The notes under the pieces are model-generated. The model did no database searches and was not told the DNA's origin. It saw only the letters and a program-made list of their open reading frames with translations. Positions 52,363 through 61,408 of a stretch of 64,000 nt of DNA are shown piece by piece. The stretch is from Virgibacillus_P tibetensis. Its GTDB lineage: Bacteria; Bacillota; Bacilli; Bacillales; Amphibacillaceae. The stretch is taken from NCBI RefSeq assembly GCF_036026595.1, contig NZ_JARZFX010000007.1, forward strand, positions 62,001-126,000, given 5' to 3'. The number at the start of each line of letters is the position of its first letter. Position 1 is the stretch's first letter. Made by a program: the position numbers and the translations under genes.

Positions 52363-53284
52363 TTGTATTCTCTCCAATCAAATCAAAAAATTTATCCTCC
52401 AGGGTAGACTTAGATATACCTATTTGGTAAATAGAGATATTATGGTTTACCAGTGTTTGAATAATTAAGGGAATAGATTCTTTTTCACTTGTGAAGGAAA
52501 GAGAATTACTTGCAGTTGTCGCATCAATATTGTGATGCTTTTTTATAAGATCAATTGCTTGATTGAGTGGAGTTACTTCCATTTTAATCTGCTGATTTAG
52601 GGTCTCCAGATCCGAATCGACACCACCATTTACCGATTGAATGGCTACAAGTTCCCCATTTTTTATAATGCCAATGCGATCACACATGAGTTCAATCTCT
52701 GATAAAAGATGACTGGAGATAATTACAGCCACATTTTCCTGTTCCGCTAACCTTCTTATGTATTGGCGAATCTCACGAATTCCGGCGGGATCCAGTCCAT
52801 TTGTAGGCTCATCCAAAATTAAAATAGAAGGATTATGCAGTAATGCTTGGGCTATACCTAAACGCTGACGCATACCCAAAGAGTATTTCCCTACTTTTTC
52901 CTTAATTGGATTCTCCAGGCCTACAAGAGATATTACTTCCTTTAAACGCTCTTGTGAGATGCCAGGCATCATTCTGGCATAATGCATCAAATTCTGCCAA
53001 CCAGTCATAAAAGGATACATTTCAGGATTTTCGACAATTGCGCCTACCTCCTGAGCTGCTTCTTTAAAGTTGGTTTTGATACTGTTACCAAGGATGTGCA
53101 CATCCCCGTCTGTAAGTCCCATTAATCCCACCATCATTCGTATGGTAGTAGTTTTACCTGCTCCGTTTGGACCGATAAAACCAAACACTTCACCTTTATT
53201 AATAGTAAAACTAAGTCCTTTAATAATTTCTTTCTTGCCAATTGTTTTTTTGACATTTATTAATTCCATGGCAATTTGTGACAT
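52355..53284 (-). CDS. ABC transporter ATP-binding protein
   Basis: A 309-aa ATPase of the antibiotic/YhcH type: Walker A GPNGAGKTT, Q-loop GAIVENPEMYPFMTG, signature YSLGMRQRLGIA (SLGMRQR instead of LSGGQ, usual for this group), Walker B ILILDEPTNGLDP and H-loop SSHLL. It has a ~90-aa C-terminal extension. It forms an exporter with the following permease; bacitracin or lantibiotic export or self-protection are only possibilities. Confidence 0.9.
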   Translation of the reverse strand: MSQIAMELINVKKTIGKKEIIKGLSFTINKGEVFGFIGPNGAGKTTTIRMMVGLMGLTDGDVHILGNSIKTNFKEAAQEVGAIVENPEMYPFMTGWQNLMHYARMMPGISQERLKEVISLVGLENPIKEKVGKYSLGMRQRLGIAQALLHNPSILILDEPTNGLDPAGIREIRQYIRRLAEQENVAVIISSHLLSEIELMCDRIGIIKNGELVAIQSVNGGVDSDLETLNQQIKMEVTPLNQAIDLIKKHHNIDATTASNSLSFTSEKESIPLIIQTLVNHNISIYQIGISKSTLEDKFFDLIGENTIE

Positions 53285-53352
53285 ATATTATACCTCCAAT
53301 TTACAAACTCCTTAATAGTACGTTAACTATCGCAAAATAGTTTCAGGAAAAG

Positions 53353-53388
53353 TAAAAAAAGCACCTTGCTTTTTAGTAGCAAGGTGCT
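53353..53388 (-). terminator. Terminator after the YfhE-like gene
   Basis: AGCACCTTGCT / AGCAAGGTGCT (53360-53370, 53378-53388) with T7 on the minus strand. Confidence 0.85.
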
Positions 53389-53402
53389 GATCGAACTATA
53401 TT

Positions 53403-53555
53403 TTATTTTAAATCAGGATTGTTATTTTTCGCTTCTTTTACCCGTTGCTTCCGATAGCCTCCGGCAATGTCGGCCTGCTTAAAATCTCTGGAATAATGCA
53501 CTTCCTGAGCATCCGAAAGCTGCTTATCTTTTGTTGGCTGATATTGATTTCTCAT
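53403..53555 (-). CDS. YfhE-like small protein
   Basis: A 50-aa hydrophilic protein with the pattern KQLSDAQEVHYSRDFKQADIAGGYRKQRV, resembling the YfhE family of Bacilli. Function unknown. ATG at 53555 with AAAGGA ~10 nt upstream is preferred over an ATG at 53600. Confidence 0.7.
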   Translation of the reverse strand: MRNQYQPTKDKQLSDAQEVHYSRDFKQADIAGGYRKQRVKEAKNNNPDLK

Positions 53556-53704
53556 TTTATAAAAATCCTTTCTTTTAATGATCTTTGTTATATACATCAT
53601 GTTCCCTGAAATTTGAAAATGAAACGTATCCTAGGCCTTTAAGTAATATAAATTTGTAGGTATACTTAAGGTAACTTAAAATTCAAAATATACGAGGTGG
53701 AGAC

Positions 53705-54856
53705 ATGAGAGAAGTTGTTATTGTTGAAGGGTGCCGTACAGCGGTTGGCCGCAGAAAAGGCATGTTTGCAAATTACCGACCAGACGAGCTGGCTGCAGTG
53801 GTATTGGATGATTTAGTTAAACGGGCAACTATTGATAAAGGAATTGTTGAAGATATCATTTTAGGATGTGTGACTCAAGTTAATGAACAAGGAGGGAATA
53901 TTGCTAGAACAGCCGCCTTAATTGCGGGGTTTCCAACCCATGTACCAGGAGTAACAATAGATCGTCAATGTGGGTCGAGTCAGCAGGCGGTACACTTTGG
54001 TGCACAAGCAATCGCCTCTGGTGATATGGATATAGTTATTGCAGGCGGCGTGGAAAGCATGACACGTGTTCCCATGGCTTCAAATATGGGAGAGACAAAA
54101 CCAAGCGAACAATTAACTGAAAAGTATGAAATTGTTAATCAGGGAATCTCTGCTGAGAGAATAGCTGACCATTGGGGGATTTCCAGAGCAAAGTTGGATG
54201 CGTTTTCCTTACAAAGTCATGAGCGAGCAATAAAAGCTATTAAACAAGGTAATTACAAAAAGGAAATTGTTCCTGTCGAAGTAACTGATTCTGAGGGAAA
54301 AACAAAAGAGGTAAAGGTGGATGAGGGACCTCGCGAAAATACCTCACTGGAAGTATTGGCAGGATTAAGGACAGTTTTTAAAGAAGATGGGAAAGTCACG
54401 GCGGGCAACGCTAGTCAAATGAGTGATGGTGCAAGTGCAGTGTTATTAATGTCTCGTGAGAAAGCAGAACAACTAGGTTTAAAACCAAGAGCCAGAATAG
54501 TAGCACGTACGGTTATAGGGTCAGATCCTACATTCATGCTGACAGGACCAATCGCAGCAACAAAGAAGGTCTTAGAGAAAGCGGATTTATCGATTGAGGA
54601 TATAGAGCGATATGAAGTGAATGAAGCATTTGCTTCCGTCCCACTAGCCTGGCTGCAGGATACAGGTGCAGACTCGGAAAAACTAAACGTTAACGGTGGG
54701 GCAATTGCCTTAGGCCATCCATTAGGCGCGACAGGTACAAAGCTACTCGTTTCCTTAGTTAATGAATTAGAGCGTACAGATGGCCGTTATGGACTGCTTG
54801 CTATATGTGAAGGAATGGGAATGGCAAATGCAACGATTATTGAGAAGTTAGATTAG
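53705..54856 (+). CDS. Acetyl-CoA C-acyltransferase (thiolase)
   Basis: A 383-aa thiolase with nucleophile C89 (DRQCGSSQQA), GGVESMTRVPM, NVNGGAIALGHPLGATG with catalytic His, and the second Cys in AICEGMGMA. It cleaves or condenses acyl-CoAs. Whether it serves beta-oxidation (FadA type) or acetoacetyl-CoA synthesis cannot be told; no other fad genes are adjacent. GAGGTGG ribosome site. Confidence 0.92.
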   Translation: MREVVIVEGCRTAVGRRKGMFANYRPDELAAVVLDDLVKRATIDKGIVEDIILGCVTQVNEQGGNIARTAALIAGFPTHVPGVTIDRQCGSSQQAVHFGAQAIASGDMDIVIAGGVESMTRVPMASNMGETKPSEQLTEKYEIVNQGISAERIADHWGISRAKLDAFSLQSHERAIKAIKQGNYKKEIVPVEVTDSEGKTKEVKVDEGPRENTSLEVLAGLRTVFKEDGKVTAGNASQMSDGASAVLLMSREKAEQLGLKPRARIVARTVIGSDPTFMLTGPIAATKKVLEKADLSIEDIERYEVNEAFASVPLAWLQDTGADSEKLNVNGGAIALGHPLGATGTKLLVSLVNELERTDGRYGLLAICEGMGMANATIIEKLD

Positions 54857-54988
54857 ATGGTACGGAAGGAAGCTAAGGCAGGAGAGTAAGATTAGAAAGT
54901 CCCACCACTGGCAACGGTTTTTGTTAACTGGTTATTTTTACCTCCCTTTCGTGGTATGATAGGAAAAAAAACTAAGGAGATTCTATCT

Positions 54989-56110
54989 ATGAAAAGGGGT
55001 AAGCCAGTATGGGGGCTAATTCTATTATTCCTATGCACAGCCTTAGTAGCATGTACTGATAACTCAGCGAAAGATAATGCTATTGTAAAGGATCATAGTG
55101 AGAGAGCAGCAGAAAATAGAGAACCAAAGAAAAGTAAGCAGGAAATAACGCTTACAGCTGTTGGGGATATATTAATTCATGAACGAGTGTATGAGGATGC
55201 CAAAATAGATGGTAAATATGACTTTATGCCAATGCTTGAACACGTAGAACCATTTATAAATGATTCGACTGTTGCTTTTGCTAATCAGGAAACAATGATT
55301 GGGGGGGACGAACTAGGGTTATCCACCTATCCAAGATTTAACAGCCCACATGAAATTGGAGATGCACTTAAAGATATTGGTATAAATGTTGTTTCTCTAG
55401 CCAATAATCATACATTGGACCGGGGCGAGGAAGCTGTTGATCAAGCCATTGAATATTGGAAATTCATTGATATGATGTATACAGGTGCATTTAAAAGTCA
55501 GGAAGATAGTAATATTATTCGTGTGTTGGAAACAAAAGAAGGTATCTCCATTGCTTTTCTGGCGTACACATATGGTACCAATGGCATTCCAGTTCCAACG
55601 GGAAAAGATTATCTGGTAAATTTAATAGAAAAACAACATATGGCAGATGTAATTGCTCTTAGCCTGCATTTTGGCAACGAATACGAAAGAATGCCAAGTG
55701 AAGAACAAAAGGAGCTTGTTCAATTTGCTGCGAATCAAGGTGTGGATATCGTGCTGGGACATCACCCGCATGTTTTACAACCAATGGAATGGGTGATTGG
55801 TAAAAATGGGAATAAGACTCTAGCAGCTTATTCCCTGGGCAATTTCTTATCAGGACAGTATGAGCTTTACCGCCGAATTGGTGGAATTTTACATGTTACC
55901 ATTACAAAAAATATTCGTGGAGAAATAGAGGTTATAGCTCCGCAATTCACTCCAACATTTGTTAAGTTCCAAGATGATGATACTGACTATGAAGTGCTTC
56001 CTATGTACCAGCTGAGCAATAATGATTTAGCCGGATCGGACATGCATTATGAAGAAATCAAAGCACATATGTCACAATGGATGCCCGAACTTGAATTTCT
56101 GGAAAAATAG
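54989..56110 (+). CDS. CapA-family metallophosphatase-like lipoprotein
   Basis: A 373-aa protein. The lipobox is ALVAC (C22), then a charged linker and a calcineurin-like CapA/PGA_cap domain (~60-310): TAVGDILIHERVYED, FANQETMIGG, SLANNHTLDRG, ALSLHFGNEY, DIVLGHHPHVLQPMEW and AAYSLGNFLSGQ. CapA proteins take part in poly-gamma-glutamate synthesis or surface attachment, but no capBC lies nearby, so the role here is open. ATG at 54989 has AAGGAG; an in-frame ATG at 54956 lacks one. Confidence 0.87.
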   Translation: MKRGKPVWGLILLFLCTALVACTDNSAKDNAIVKDHSERAAENREPKKSKQEITLTAVGDILIHERVYEDAKIDGKYDFMPMLEHVEPFINDSTVAFANQETMIGGDELGLSTYPRFNSPHEIGDALKDIGINVVSLANNHTLDRGEEAVDQAIEYWKFIDMMYTGAFKSQEDSNIIRVLETKEGISIAFLAYTYGTNGIPVPTGKDYLVNLIEKQHMADVIALSLHFGNEYERMPSEEQKELVQFAANQGVDIVLGHHPHVLQPMEWVIGKNGNKTLAAYSLGNFLSGQYELYRRIGGILHVTITKNIRGEIEVIAPQFTPTFVKFQDDDTDYEVLPMYQLSNNDLAGSDMHYEEIKAHMSQWMPELEFLEK

Positions 56111-56123
56111 TAACAATCCATCA

Positions 56124-56162
56124 TCATGCCCAAATTGTGTTTAAACAGTTTGGGCATTATTT
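56124..56162 (+). terminator. Terminator of the capA-like gene
   Basis: ATGCCCAAA / TTTGGGCAT stem (56126-56134, 56150-56158), extended by weaker pairs inside, with a T-rich tail. Confidence 0.8.
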
Positions 56163-56245
56163 ATATAAATTAAGCGTATAATTTGATATTATAAATCTAT
56201 GTTTGCATAATTAAAGGATTTTGATACATAAGGGAGATTATTAAG

Positions 56246-57058
56246 ATGGAGTGGAAAAATATATATCGTGGCATGATAATGGGTGCCAGTGATGTAATAC
56301 CTGGTGTGAGTGGCGGAACTATTGCTGTATTACTAGGTATTTATGATAGATTAATCGCCTCTATTAATGGATTTATGAGTAAAGAATGGAAGAAACATAT
56401 AGGTTTTCTCCTTCCACTTGGAATAGGGATTATAATAGCAATACTCTCATTGGCTAACTTGCTGGAATGGTTACTTGTTAAATACCCCGGACCAGTACAA
56501 TTCTTTTTTATGGGGTTAATCATAGGTGTTTTGCCGTTGCTGTTTCATAAAGCGGATGCAAGAAGTTCCTTTCAGGCAAAGCATGTTGTGTTATTAATTA
56601 TTGGGGCAACTATTGTCGGCTTGATGGTTTTTAATCCAGATGAAGGTACCGTAATTCAACAAATAACATTCTCAACATATATCCTATTATTCTTCTCAGG
56701 ATTTATTGCCAGTGCTGCCATGGTTTTACCAGGGATTAGTGGGGCGCTGATTCTAGTGATTGCTGGTGTGTACCCAACTGTTATTTCAGCTATCAGTAAT
56801 TTAAAACTAGATGTAATTGCTGTAACAGGAATTGGTATTGTTCTCGGAATTGTAGTTATGAGTAAAATTGTAAACTTTTTTCTGATTAACTATCGAGCAG
56901 GTACATTTGCTGTGGTTATTGGATTAGTGATTGGTTCTATAATTGTTGTATTCCCGGGATGGCCTAATGAAACTGCGCTTGTGCTTGTAAGTATCGTAGC
57001 ATTTGCAGCCGGTCTATTTGCAGCTTATGTTCTGGGGAAAGTGGAATACCGAGCTTAA
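56246..57058 (+). CDS. DUF368 undecaprenyl-phosphate transporter (PopT family)
   Basis: A 270-aa, ~8-helix membrane protein with two related re-entrant motifs, GASDVIPGVSGGTIAVLLGIYD (14-35) and AAMVLPGISGALILVIAGVY, the DUF368 hallmark of an inverted repeat. DUF368 proteins have been shown to recycle C55-P across the membrane for cell-wall synthesis. The assignment rests on family. GGGAG ribosome site. Confidence 0.85.
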   Translation: MEWKNIYRGMIMGASDVIPGVSGGTIAVLLGIYDRLIASINGFMSKEWKKHIGFLLPLGIGIIIAILSLANLLEWLLVKYPGPVQFFFMGLIIGVLPLLFHKADARSSFQAKHVVLLIIGATIVGLMVFNPDEGTVIQQITFSTYILLFFSGFIASAAMVLPGISGALILVIAGVYPTVISAISNLKLDVIAVTGIGIVLGIVVMSKIVNFFLINYRAGTFAVVIGLVIGSIIVVFPGWPNETALVLVSIVAFAAGLFAAYVLGKVEYRA

Positions 57059-57131
57059 GCAAACTGTAAGACAAACGTCAGAAAAATAGATACAATAGAG
57101 ATTGAAGTAATCATTAAGGGGTGTTAATGAA

Positions 57132-57452
57132 ATGGAATATATAAAAACAGAAGAGCAATTTAATAAGGTTATTGAAAGTGAAGAGCCAGTGATTGTTAAA
57201 TTCTTTGCAGATTGGTGCCCGGATTGTAAGCGTATGGACATGTTCATCGGTGACGTTTTGGATGAATTCAATAATTATAAGTGGTTTCAAGTGAACAGTG
57301 ACGAGATAAAAGGTTTGGCTGAGAAGTATGAAGTAATGGGGATCCCGAGCATTTTGATTTTCCAAAATGGAGAGAAAAAGGCACATCAGCATAGTGCTTA
57401 TACAAAATCACCTGAATCAGTAACCGAGTTTTTACATCAGCAATTGGGATAA
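57132..57452 (+). CDS. Thioredoxin-family protein
   Basis: A 106-aa thioredoxin fold with redox motif FFADWCPDCKRMD (CPDC rather than the CGPC of thioredoxin A) and the cis-Pro in VMGIPSILIFQNGE. Cytoplasmic, no signal. CPDC suggests a specialised reductant (YtpP/YdbP-like) rather than the main thioredoxin. AAGGGG ribosome site. Confidence 0.88.
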   Translation: MEYIKTEEQFNKVIESEEPVIVKFFADWCPDCKRMDMFIGDVLDEFNNYKWFQVNSDEIKGLAEKYEVMGIPSILIFQNGEKKAHQHSAYTKSPESVTEFLHQQLG

Positions 57453-57500
57453 GGAAAAGACGATCTTCATCTATAAGGATGAACGATCGTCTTTTTCTTT
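57453..57500. terminator. Terminator after the thioredoxin-family gene
   Basis: AAAAGACGATC / GATCGTCTTTT outer stem (57455-57465, 57485-57495) with an inner TTCATC/GATGAA stem; T-runs on both sides allow use from either direction. Confidence 0.85.
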
Positions 57501-57521
57501 TTAAGGTGTTGAAATGCTTTT

Positions 57522-57815
57522 TTACTTTGGGATTTGCCCAGATAACCCCAACACGTTTGCAGATTTTATTGTCTTATGTAATAGCTCCAAATCTACATCG
57601 TTCATGAAGGAGAACATCCTTACAACTTTAATATCTAATACTTTTGTTCGCGATGTCACCGTCGGTGAGTATAACACGAATATTGAGATAGTCGTCTTTG
57701 GCGATGTCGATCTGGAAATCCTCCGCCGCCAGCTCAGATCCAGCACTGTCTGACAGCTCCGCGATTGCGGCAGGTATTTGTTTGAAGTGAATTATAAAAA
57801 TATCCAAACTGAAGT
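57522..57815 (-). pseudogene. Unrecognised coding-like remnant, probably frameshifted
   Basis: On the minus strand an open stretch (to a stop at 57628) reads HFKQIPAAIAELSDSAG, then ELAAEDFQIDIAKDDYLNIR and VILTDGDIAN. In the next frame the sequence continues as KVLDIKVVRMFSFMNDVD, then LELLHKTIKSANVLGLSGQI, to a stop at 57522. The junction is an A-run (about 57645). Both halves look protein-like and the first is GC-rich at third positions, unlike the neighbours. The plus strand also has an open frame (57514-57753, 79 codons, AAGGTG before ATG), so the coding strand is not certain. No family recognised. Confidence 0.35.
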
Positions 57816-57829
57816 GGACTGATCTTTAA

Positions 57830-57874
57830 TTAAGCGCCAATTCCGCAGTTAATCTACGGAATTGGCGCTTTTTA
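57830..57874 (+). terminator. Strong terminator hairpin
   Basis: A 14-bp perfect stem AAGCGCCAATTCCG / CGGAATTGGCGCTT (57832-57845, 57857-57870) then T5. It has no obvious intact gene before it on the plus strand. Confidence 0.85.
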
Positions 57875-58019
57875 ACGCTTGCAAAGTGTTGTTCGATTCT
57901 CATCGAGTACCAGTTTGGAATCTTTAATAGTTGTTCGTCTACATACATTTCCAATTATATGCAAATTGGGTAAAATTCAGTATAATTAATACAGATTATA
58001 ATAAAATAGGAGGTAGATT

Positions 58020-58256
58020 ATGAGAAAAAGGGTATTTTTATTAGTTATCTTGGCTCTACTCTTTTCAACTAGCAGTGTCTTTGCAAAAGACCTCTCTGTT
58101 GAGACACAAAACTCCTTTGAGATGACAGGCGAGGAAAAAAATCAAAAGGTATCTCCCTCTGCGGTATTAGGACCAGATGGTAGACATAAAGTTCAAAACA
58201 CTTCCTTGATGCCGTATCGAGCGTTGACATTTATATTAGTGACTGGAAATGGTTAG
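58020..58256 (+). pseudogene. Glutamyl endopeptidase (V8-like serine protease), N-terminal remnant
   Basis: 78 codons: a good signal peptide (RKRVFLLVILALLFSTSSVFA), a short propeptide (KDLSVETQNSFEMTGEEKNQKVSPSA) and the mature N-terminus VLGPDGRHKVQNTSLMPYRALTFI. This matches the start of secreted glutamyl endopeptidases (V-I-G-x-D-x-R-x-x-V-x-N-T-x-x-x-P-Y-R-A). It stops after six unrelated residues, so the catalytic domain (about 200 residues, His-Asp-Ser) is gone. AGGAGG ribosome site. Intact relatives are ~300 aa. Confidence 0.75.
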
Positions 58257-58267
58257 GGGTGTTTAAC

Positions 58268-58666
58268 TTGGTTGAGTCACCACCATATAAAAGATTCCTG
58301 ATAGCCTGTTTACTTGTCTTAGCGTTGTCGTCTACCCTTAACGGACTAATACCTAAGGGCCCCCCAGTTGATTTAACACATGGTTACATGACCATAGGGG
58401 GCTATGTAGCATCCAAAAAATTTGGTTCGATATGGCTGGTGAAAGAACCAGTTAGTATATGGGAAAGGTTAGCTATGAATCTAGCTTTAAACTCAAACTA
58501 CACCATTGTGTCAAGACATGACGAAGCAAATAAGTTCAGCTTATTTAGTGGTCTTAAGGTAAACCAACGGGTACGTGTTTATGGTGATCATCTGAGAGAA
58601 TCATCTCCAAGTCAGATAAAAGCCTATTATATCGAAAAAATTGATGGAGATGATGCCCCTAAGTAG
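58268..58666 (+). CDS. Small membrane-anchored hypothetical protein
   Basis: A 132-aa protein with one N-terminal helix (about 7-27, RFLIACLLVLALSSTLNGL) and a ~90-residue extracytoplasmic beta-rich domain (MTIGGYVASKKFGSIWLVKE ... VNQRVRVYGDHLRESSPSQIKAYYIEKI). The latter half recalls small OB-like DUF3221 domains, but I am not sure. TTG at 58268, 6 nt after AGGGGTG, is preferred to GTG at 58259, which lies in that site. Confidence 0.65.
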   Translation: MVESPPYKRFLIACLLVLALSSTLNGLIPKGPPVDLTHGYMTIGGYVASKKFGSIWLVKEPVSIWERLAMNLALNSNYTIVSRHDEANKFSLFSGLKVNQRVRVYGDHLRESSPSQIKAYYIEKIDGDDAPK

Positions 58667-58680
58667 TGTGGATCATAAGT

Positions 58681-58704
58681 AGAGAGCAGCGATCGCTGCT
58701 CTCT
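58681..58704. terminator. 24-bp perfect palindrome after the small membrane protein gene
   Basis: Arms AGAGAGCAGCGA and TCGCTGCTCTCT with no loop. A hairpin would form with an internal 4-nt loop. There is no T-run, so it may be a weak terminator or protein-binding site. Confidence 0.5.
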
Positions 58705-58846
58705 TAGGGCTGTCAAGCTTATTTCTTTGTCAGAAAAAACTTCACCGATTCGCCGCGTTAATAATATAGGTAACAATTAAAGGCGGTGATTAGGTTGTTT
58801 ATATAAGGAATAATAGTCAACATGAAGTAGAAGTTACTTTATTCAA

Positions 58847-60964
58847 TTAAGACTTTATTTTCAACAATCGCAGTGCATTTAATGTTACGAGTAAGGTTGC
58901 TCCCATATCGGCGAAAATAGCTATCCATAATGTCAGCCAGCCAGGGATGACGAGTAACAATGCAACAATTTTAATACCTATTGAAAATGTAATGTTTTGC
59001 TTGATTATCGTAAGTGCTTTTCGACTTAAATTCACGGCGTAAGGTAGTTTTTGCAGGTCGTCTGCCATAAGTGCAATATCTGCCGTTTCAAGAGCACTAT
59101 CTGTTCCGGCAGAACCCATTGCTATACCAACAGTTGATGCAGCTAATGCTGGTGTATCATTTATACCGTCCCCAACCATAGCTATATTTCCGTACTGCTT
59201 TCGGTATTTTTTTATAAAGTGAAGTTTGTCTTCAGGTAAGAGGCCTGCTTTACTATCTGTTATTCCGAGTTCCTGGCTTAAAGCTTCTGCCGTTTGAGGA
59301 TGGTCACCAGTAAGCATGAATGAGTGTCTGATTCCTTGTTTGTGTAATTGAGAGATAACAGATTTGCTTTCATTTCTTAGTTCATCACGCAGTGCAATAG
59401 ATAAGAAAACCTGGTTTTCTGTACCAAAGAGCATGATCGTTTTCCCTGCTGCTTGGTGGTCAGCTATTGTTAAGGAAAGTTTTTCGTCAAGTGGTTGCCC
59501 ATATAATTCTTCGAAAAGTTTTGGCGAGCCGACATAGATTGTTTCTCCATTTATACTTCCTTTAATACCTTTTCCTTGAAGTGTAGTAAAATGATCTACT
59601 TTAGTTGCAGTATAATCAATACCCTGTTCATTTGTGTGATCTAAAATGGCCTTTGCTAATGGATGTTGTGACTTATTTTCTAGTGCAGCTAAATTTAATA
59701 GAGCGGTTTCGCGATTCTCTGTGTAGTACGTTACATCTGTTACAACCGGTGTTCCTTTTGTCAGTGTTCCTGTTTTGTCAAATGCAATCGATTTAAGTGA
59801 CCCGATCTGTTCGAGGTATACGCCCCCTTTAATGAGCACACCGTTTCGGGCAGCATTTCCGATTGCTGTAACAATTGCAACAGGAGTAGAGATGACTAAT
59901 GCACATGGACATCCGACAACGAGGACTGCCAGCCCTTGATAGAACCATGCACTCCAGGATCCTCCCAAAAGTGGTGGAATAACTGCGACGAGAATGGCAA
60001 TCGCAATGATTACAGGTGTATAGTAAGCTGCAAACCGATCTACAAATGCTTGGGAAGGTGCACGCTCTGCCTGGGCCTCTTCAACCAAGTGTATAATTTT
60101 TGCAATGGTGGTATCTTCAGCTTTTTTAGTGATTTCTATTTCCAGAAATCCGTCCTGATTTATCGTTCCAGCGAATACTTGTTCATCCTTTTGTTTTTCG
60201 ACGGGAATTGATTCCCCAGTGATCGGTGCTTGGTTAATGGAGGAGTACCCTTTTAAAACTACGCCATCCATAGCAATTTTATCACCAGGTTTAACTATCA
60301 TCACATCACCAATGGCAATATCTTTAATAGGTACAGACTCTTCTTTTCCATTTCGTATAATTAAAGCATTCTTCGGAGCGATTCCCATTAAAGTACGAAT
60401 CGATGCTCGGGCTTTATCCATAGAATAGGTTTCAAGTGCTTCACTAATCGCAAACAGAATAACAACTACTGCTGCTTCTTTCCATTCACCAATAATGGCC
60501 GCACCAATTACGGCAATCGTCATTAGTGTTTTCATGTCAAACTGCAGGCGGCTCAGGTTTATTAAGCCGGCTCGAAAAAGAGATAACCCGCCTATAAGAA
60601 TAGCTGAAGCAAGTAGAAGAGTTGTTATATAGTGTGTATCATCAAAAAGAAAGGAAGCAACAAAGCCAAGAATAATAAATAAAGTTGCTAAGAGCAGCCG
60701 ATCATATCGAATCCAGAAGGGACCCTTCTGCTTCGTGCTTTCTTCGTTATCTTGAATGATTTTTATATGGTCAAAAGAACCAGCCTTTTCAATTTCAGTA
60801 ATGGAGGGATTTCCTTCAATGGCAATTTTTGAAGCAGCAAAATTCACATGGGCATCTTGTACACCATTAATTCGTTTTACATTATCTTCAAATGTTTTAG
60901 CACAATTTGTACAGGATAGTCCCTGTAACCGATATGTCTGTTGAACCTTTTCGTTAACTGACAT
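58847..60964 (-). CDS. cadA: Cadmium/zinc/lead-exporting P1B-type ATPase
   Basis: A 705-aa pump: one N-terminal HMA domain with C18/C21 (LSCTNCAKTF), eight helices with the ion-site CPC motif 352-354 (VVGCPCALVIS), and the actuator TGES (249-252). The phosphorylated Asp is D396 (AFDKTGTLTKG), with an HP motif (SQHPLAKAI) and GDGINDTPAL. The CPC plus the short HMA favour the Cd2+/Zn2+/Pb2+ group over copper. It overlaps cadC by 11 nt. Confidence 0.93.
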   Translation of the reverse strand: MSVNEKVQQTYRLQGLSCTNCAKTFEDNVKRINGVQDAHVNFAASKIAIEGNPSITEIEKAGSFDHIKIIQDNEESTKQKGPFWIRYDRLLLATLFIILGFVASFLFDDTHYITTLLLASAILIGGLSLFRAGLINLSRLQFDMKTLMTIAVIGAAIIGEWKEAAVVVILFAISEALETYSMDKARASIRTLMGIAPKNALIIRNGKEESVPIKDIAIGDVMIVKPGDKIAMDGVVLKGYSSINQAPITGESIPVEKQKDEQVFAGTINQDGFLEIEITKKAEDTTIAKIIHLVEEAQAERAPSQAFVDRFAAYYTPVIIAIAILVAVIPPLLGGSWSAWFYQGLAVLVVGCPCALVISTPVAIVTAIGNAARNGVLIKGGVYLEQIGSLKSIAFDKTGTLTKGTPVVTDVTYYTENRETALLNLAALENKSQHPLAKAILDHTNEQGIDYTATKVDHFTTLQGKGIKGSINGETIYVGSPKLFEELYGQPLDEKLSLTIADHQAAGKTIMLFGTENQVFLSIALRDELRNESKSVISQLHKQGIRHSFMLTGDHPQTAEALSQELGITDSKAGLLPEDKLHFIKKYRKQYGNIAMVGDGINDTPALAASTVGIAMGSAGTDSALETADIALMADDLQKLPYAVNLSRKALTIIKQNITFSIGIKIVALLLVIPGWLTLWIAIFADMGATLLVTLNALRLLKIKS

Positions 60965-61322
60965 GGGTTGAATGCTCCTTCATATGAACAAATGCCTGTT
61001 GGATTAATTCTTTAATATGTGAATCATACAAAGAATAGTAGACGAGCTTTCCTTCTTTACGGTAAGCAGCTATCCCAGCTTTGTATAATTTGCGTAAATG
61101 ATGGGAAGTTGTGGCGGTTGTTGCTTCTAAAATAGCAGCAATATCACATACACAAAGTTCTTCCTCAATTAGTAAGGCATATGCAATTTGTAATCTGTTC
61201 GGATCTGCTAATAACTTATAAATCGTACTGACCTCTGCTATTGGTTCGTTTACCATTAGCTGTTTAACACGCTTAACTTTATCTATATGAACACAGGTAA
61301 CTTCGCATATATCTTTTGGCAT
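60954..61322 (-). CDS. cadC: Cadmium-responsive ArsR-family repressor CadC
   Basis: A 122-aa winged-helix repressor with the four CadC metal thiolates C6, C10, C57 and C59 (KDICEVTCVH and ELCVCD), matching C7/C11/C58/C60 of the S. aureus protein. The recognition helix is ATTATTSHHLRKLYKAG. ATG at 61322 has AAGGAG at 8 nt. First gene of cadCA. Confidence 0.93.
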   Translation of the reverse strand: MPKDICEVTCVHIDKVKRVKQLMVNEPIAEVSTIYKLLADPNRLQIAYALLIEEELCVCDIAAILEATTATTSHHLRKLYKAGIAAYRKEGKLVYYSLYDSHIKELIQQAFVHMKEHSTHVS

Positions 61323-61344
61323 GACTACCACTCCTTACATTCAT

Positions 61345-61388
61345 TCAAATAAGTGCTTGAATATAATTATATTCAAGTAATGGTTTGA
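61345..61388 (-). promoter_or_regulatory. CadC operator region
   Basis: TCAAATAAGTGCTTGA (61345-61360) and TCAAGTAATGGTTTGA (61373-61388) both resemble the known cad operator TCAAATAAATATTTGA. Between and overlapping them lies a perfect 22-bp palindrome (61356-61377, arms CTTGAATATAA/TTATATTCAAG). Confidence 0.8.
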
Positions 61389-61408
61389 ATGTCAAAGGAA
61401 TCGACAAT

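Noticed and set aside
54989..57058. A poly-gamma-glutamate capsule operon (capA next to a membrane protein)
   Set aside because: The neighbour is DUF368/PopT, not CapB or CapC, and a terminator separates the two genes.
57514..57753. A plus-strand gene of 79 codons
   Set aside because: It has a possible ribosome site, but the opposite strand reads as a more protein-like sequence across a single frameshift; kept as an uncertain remnant instead.
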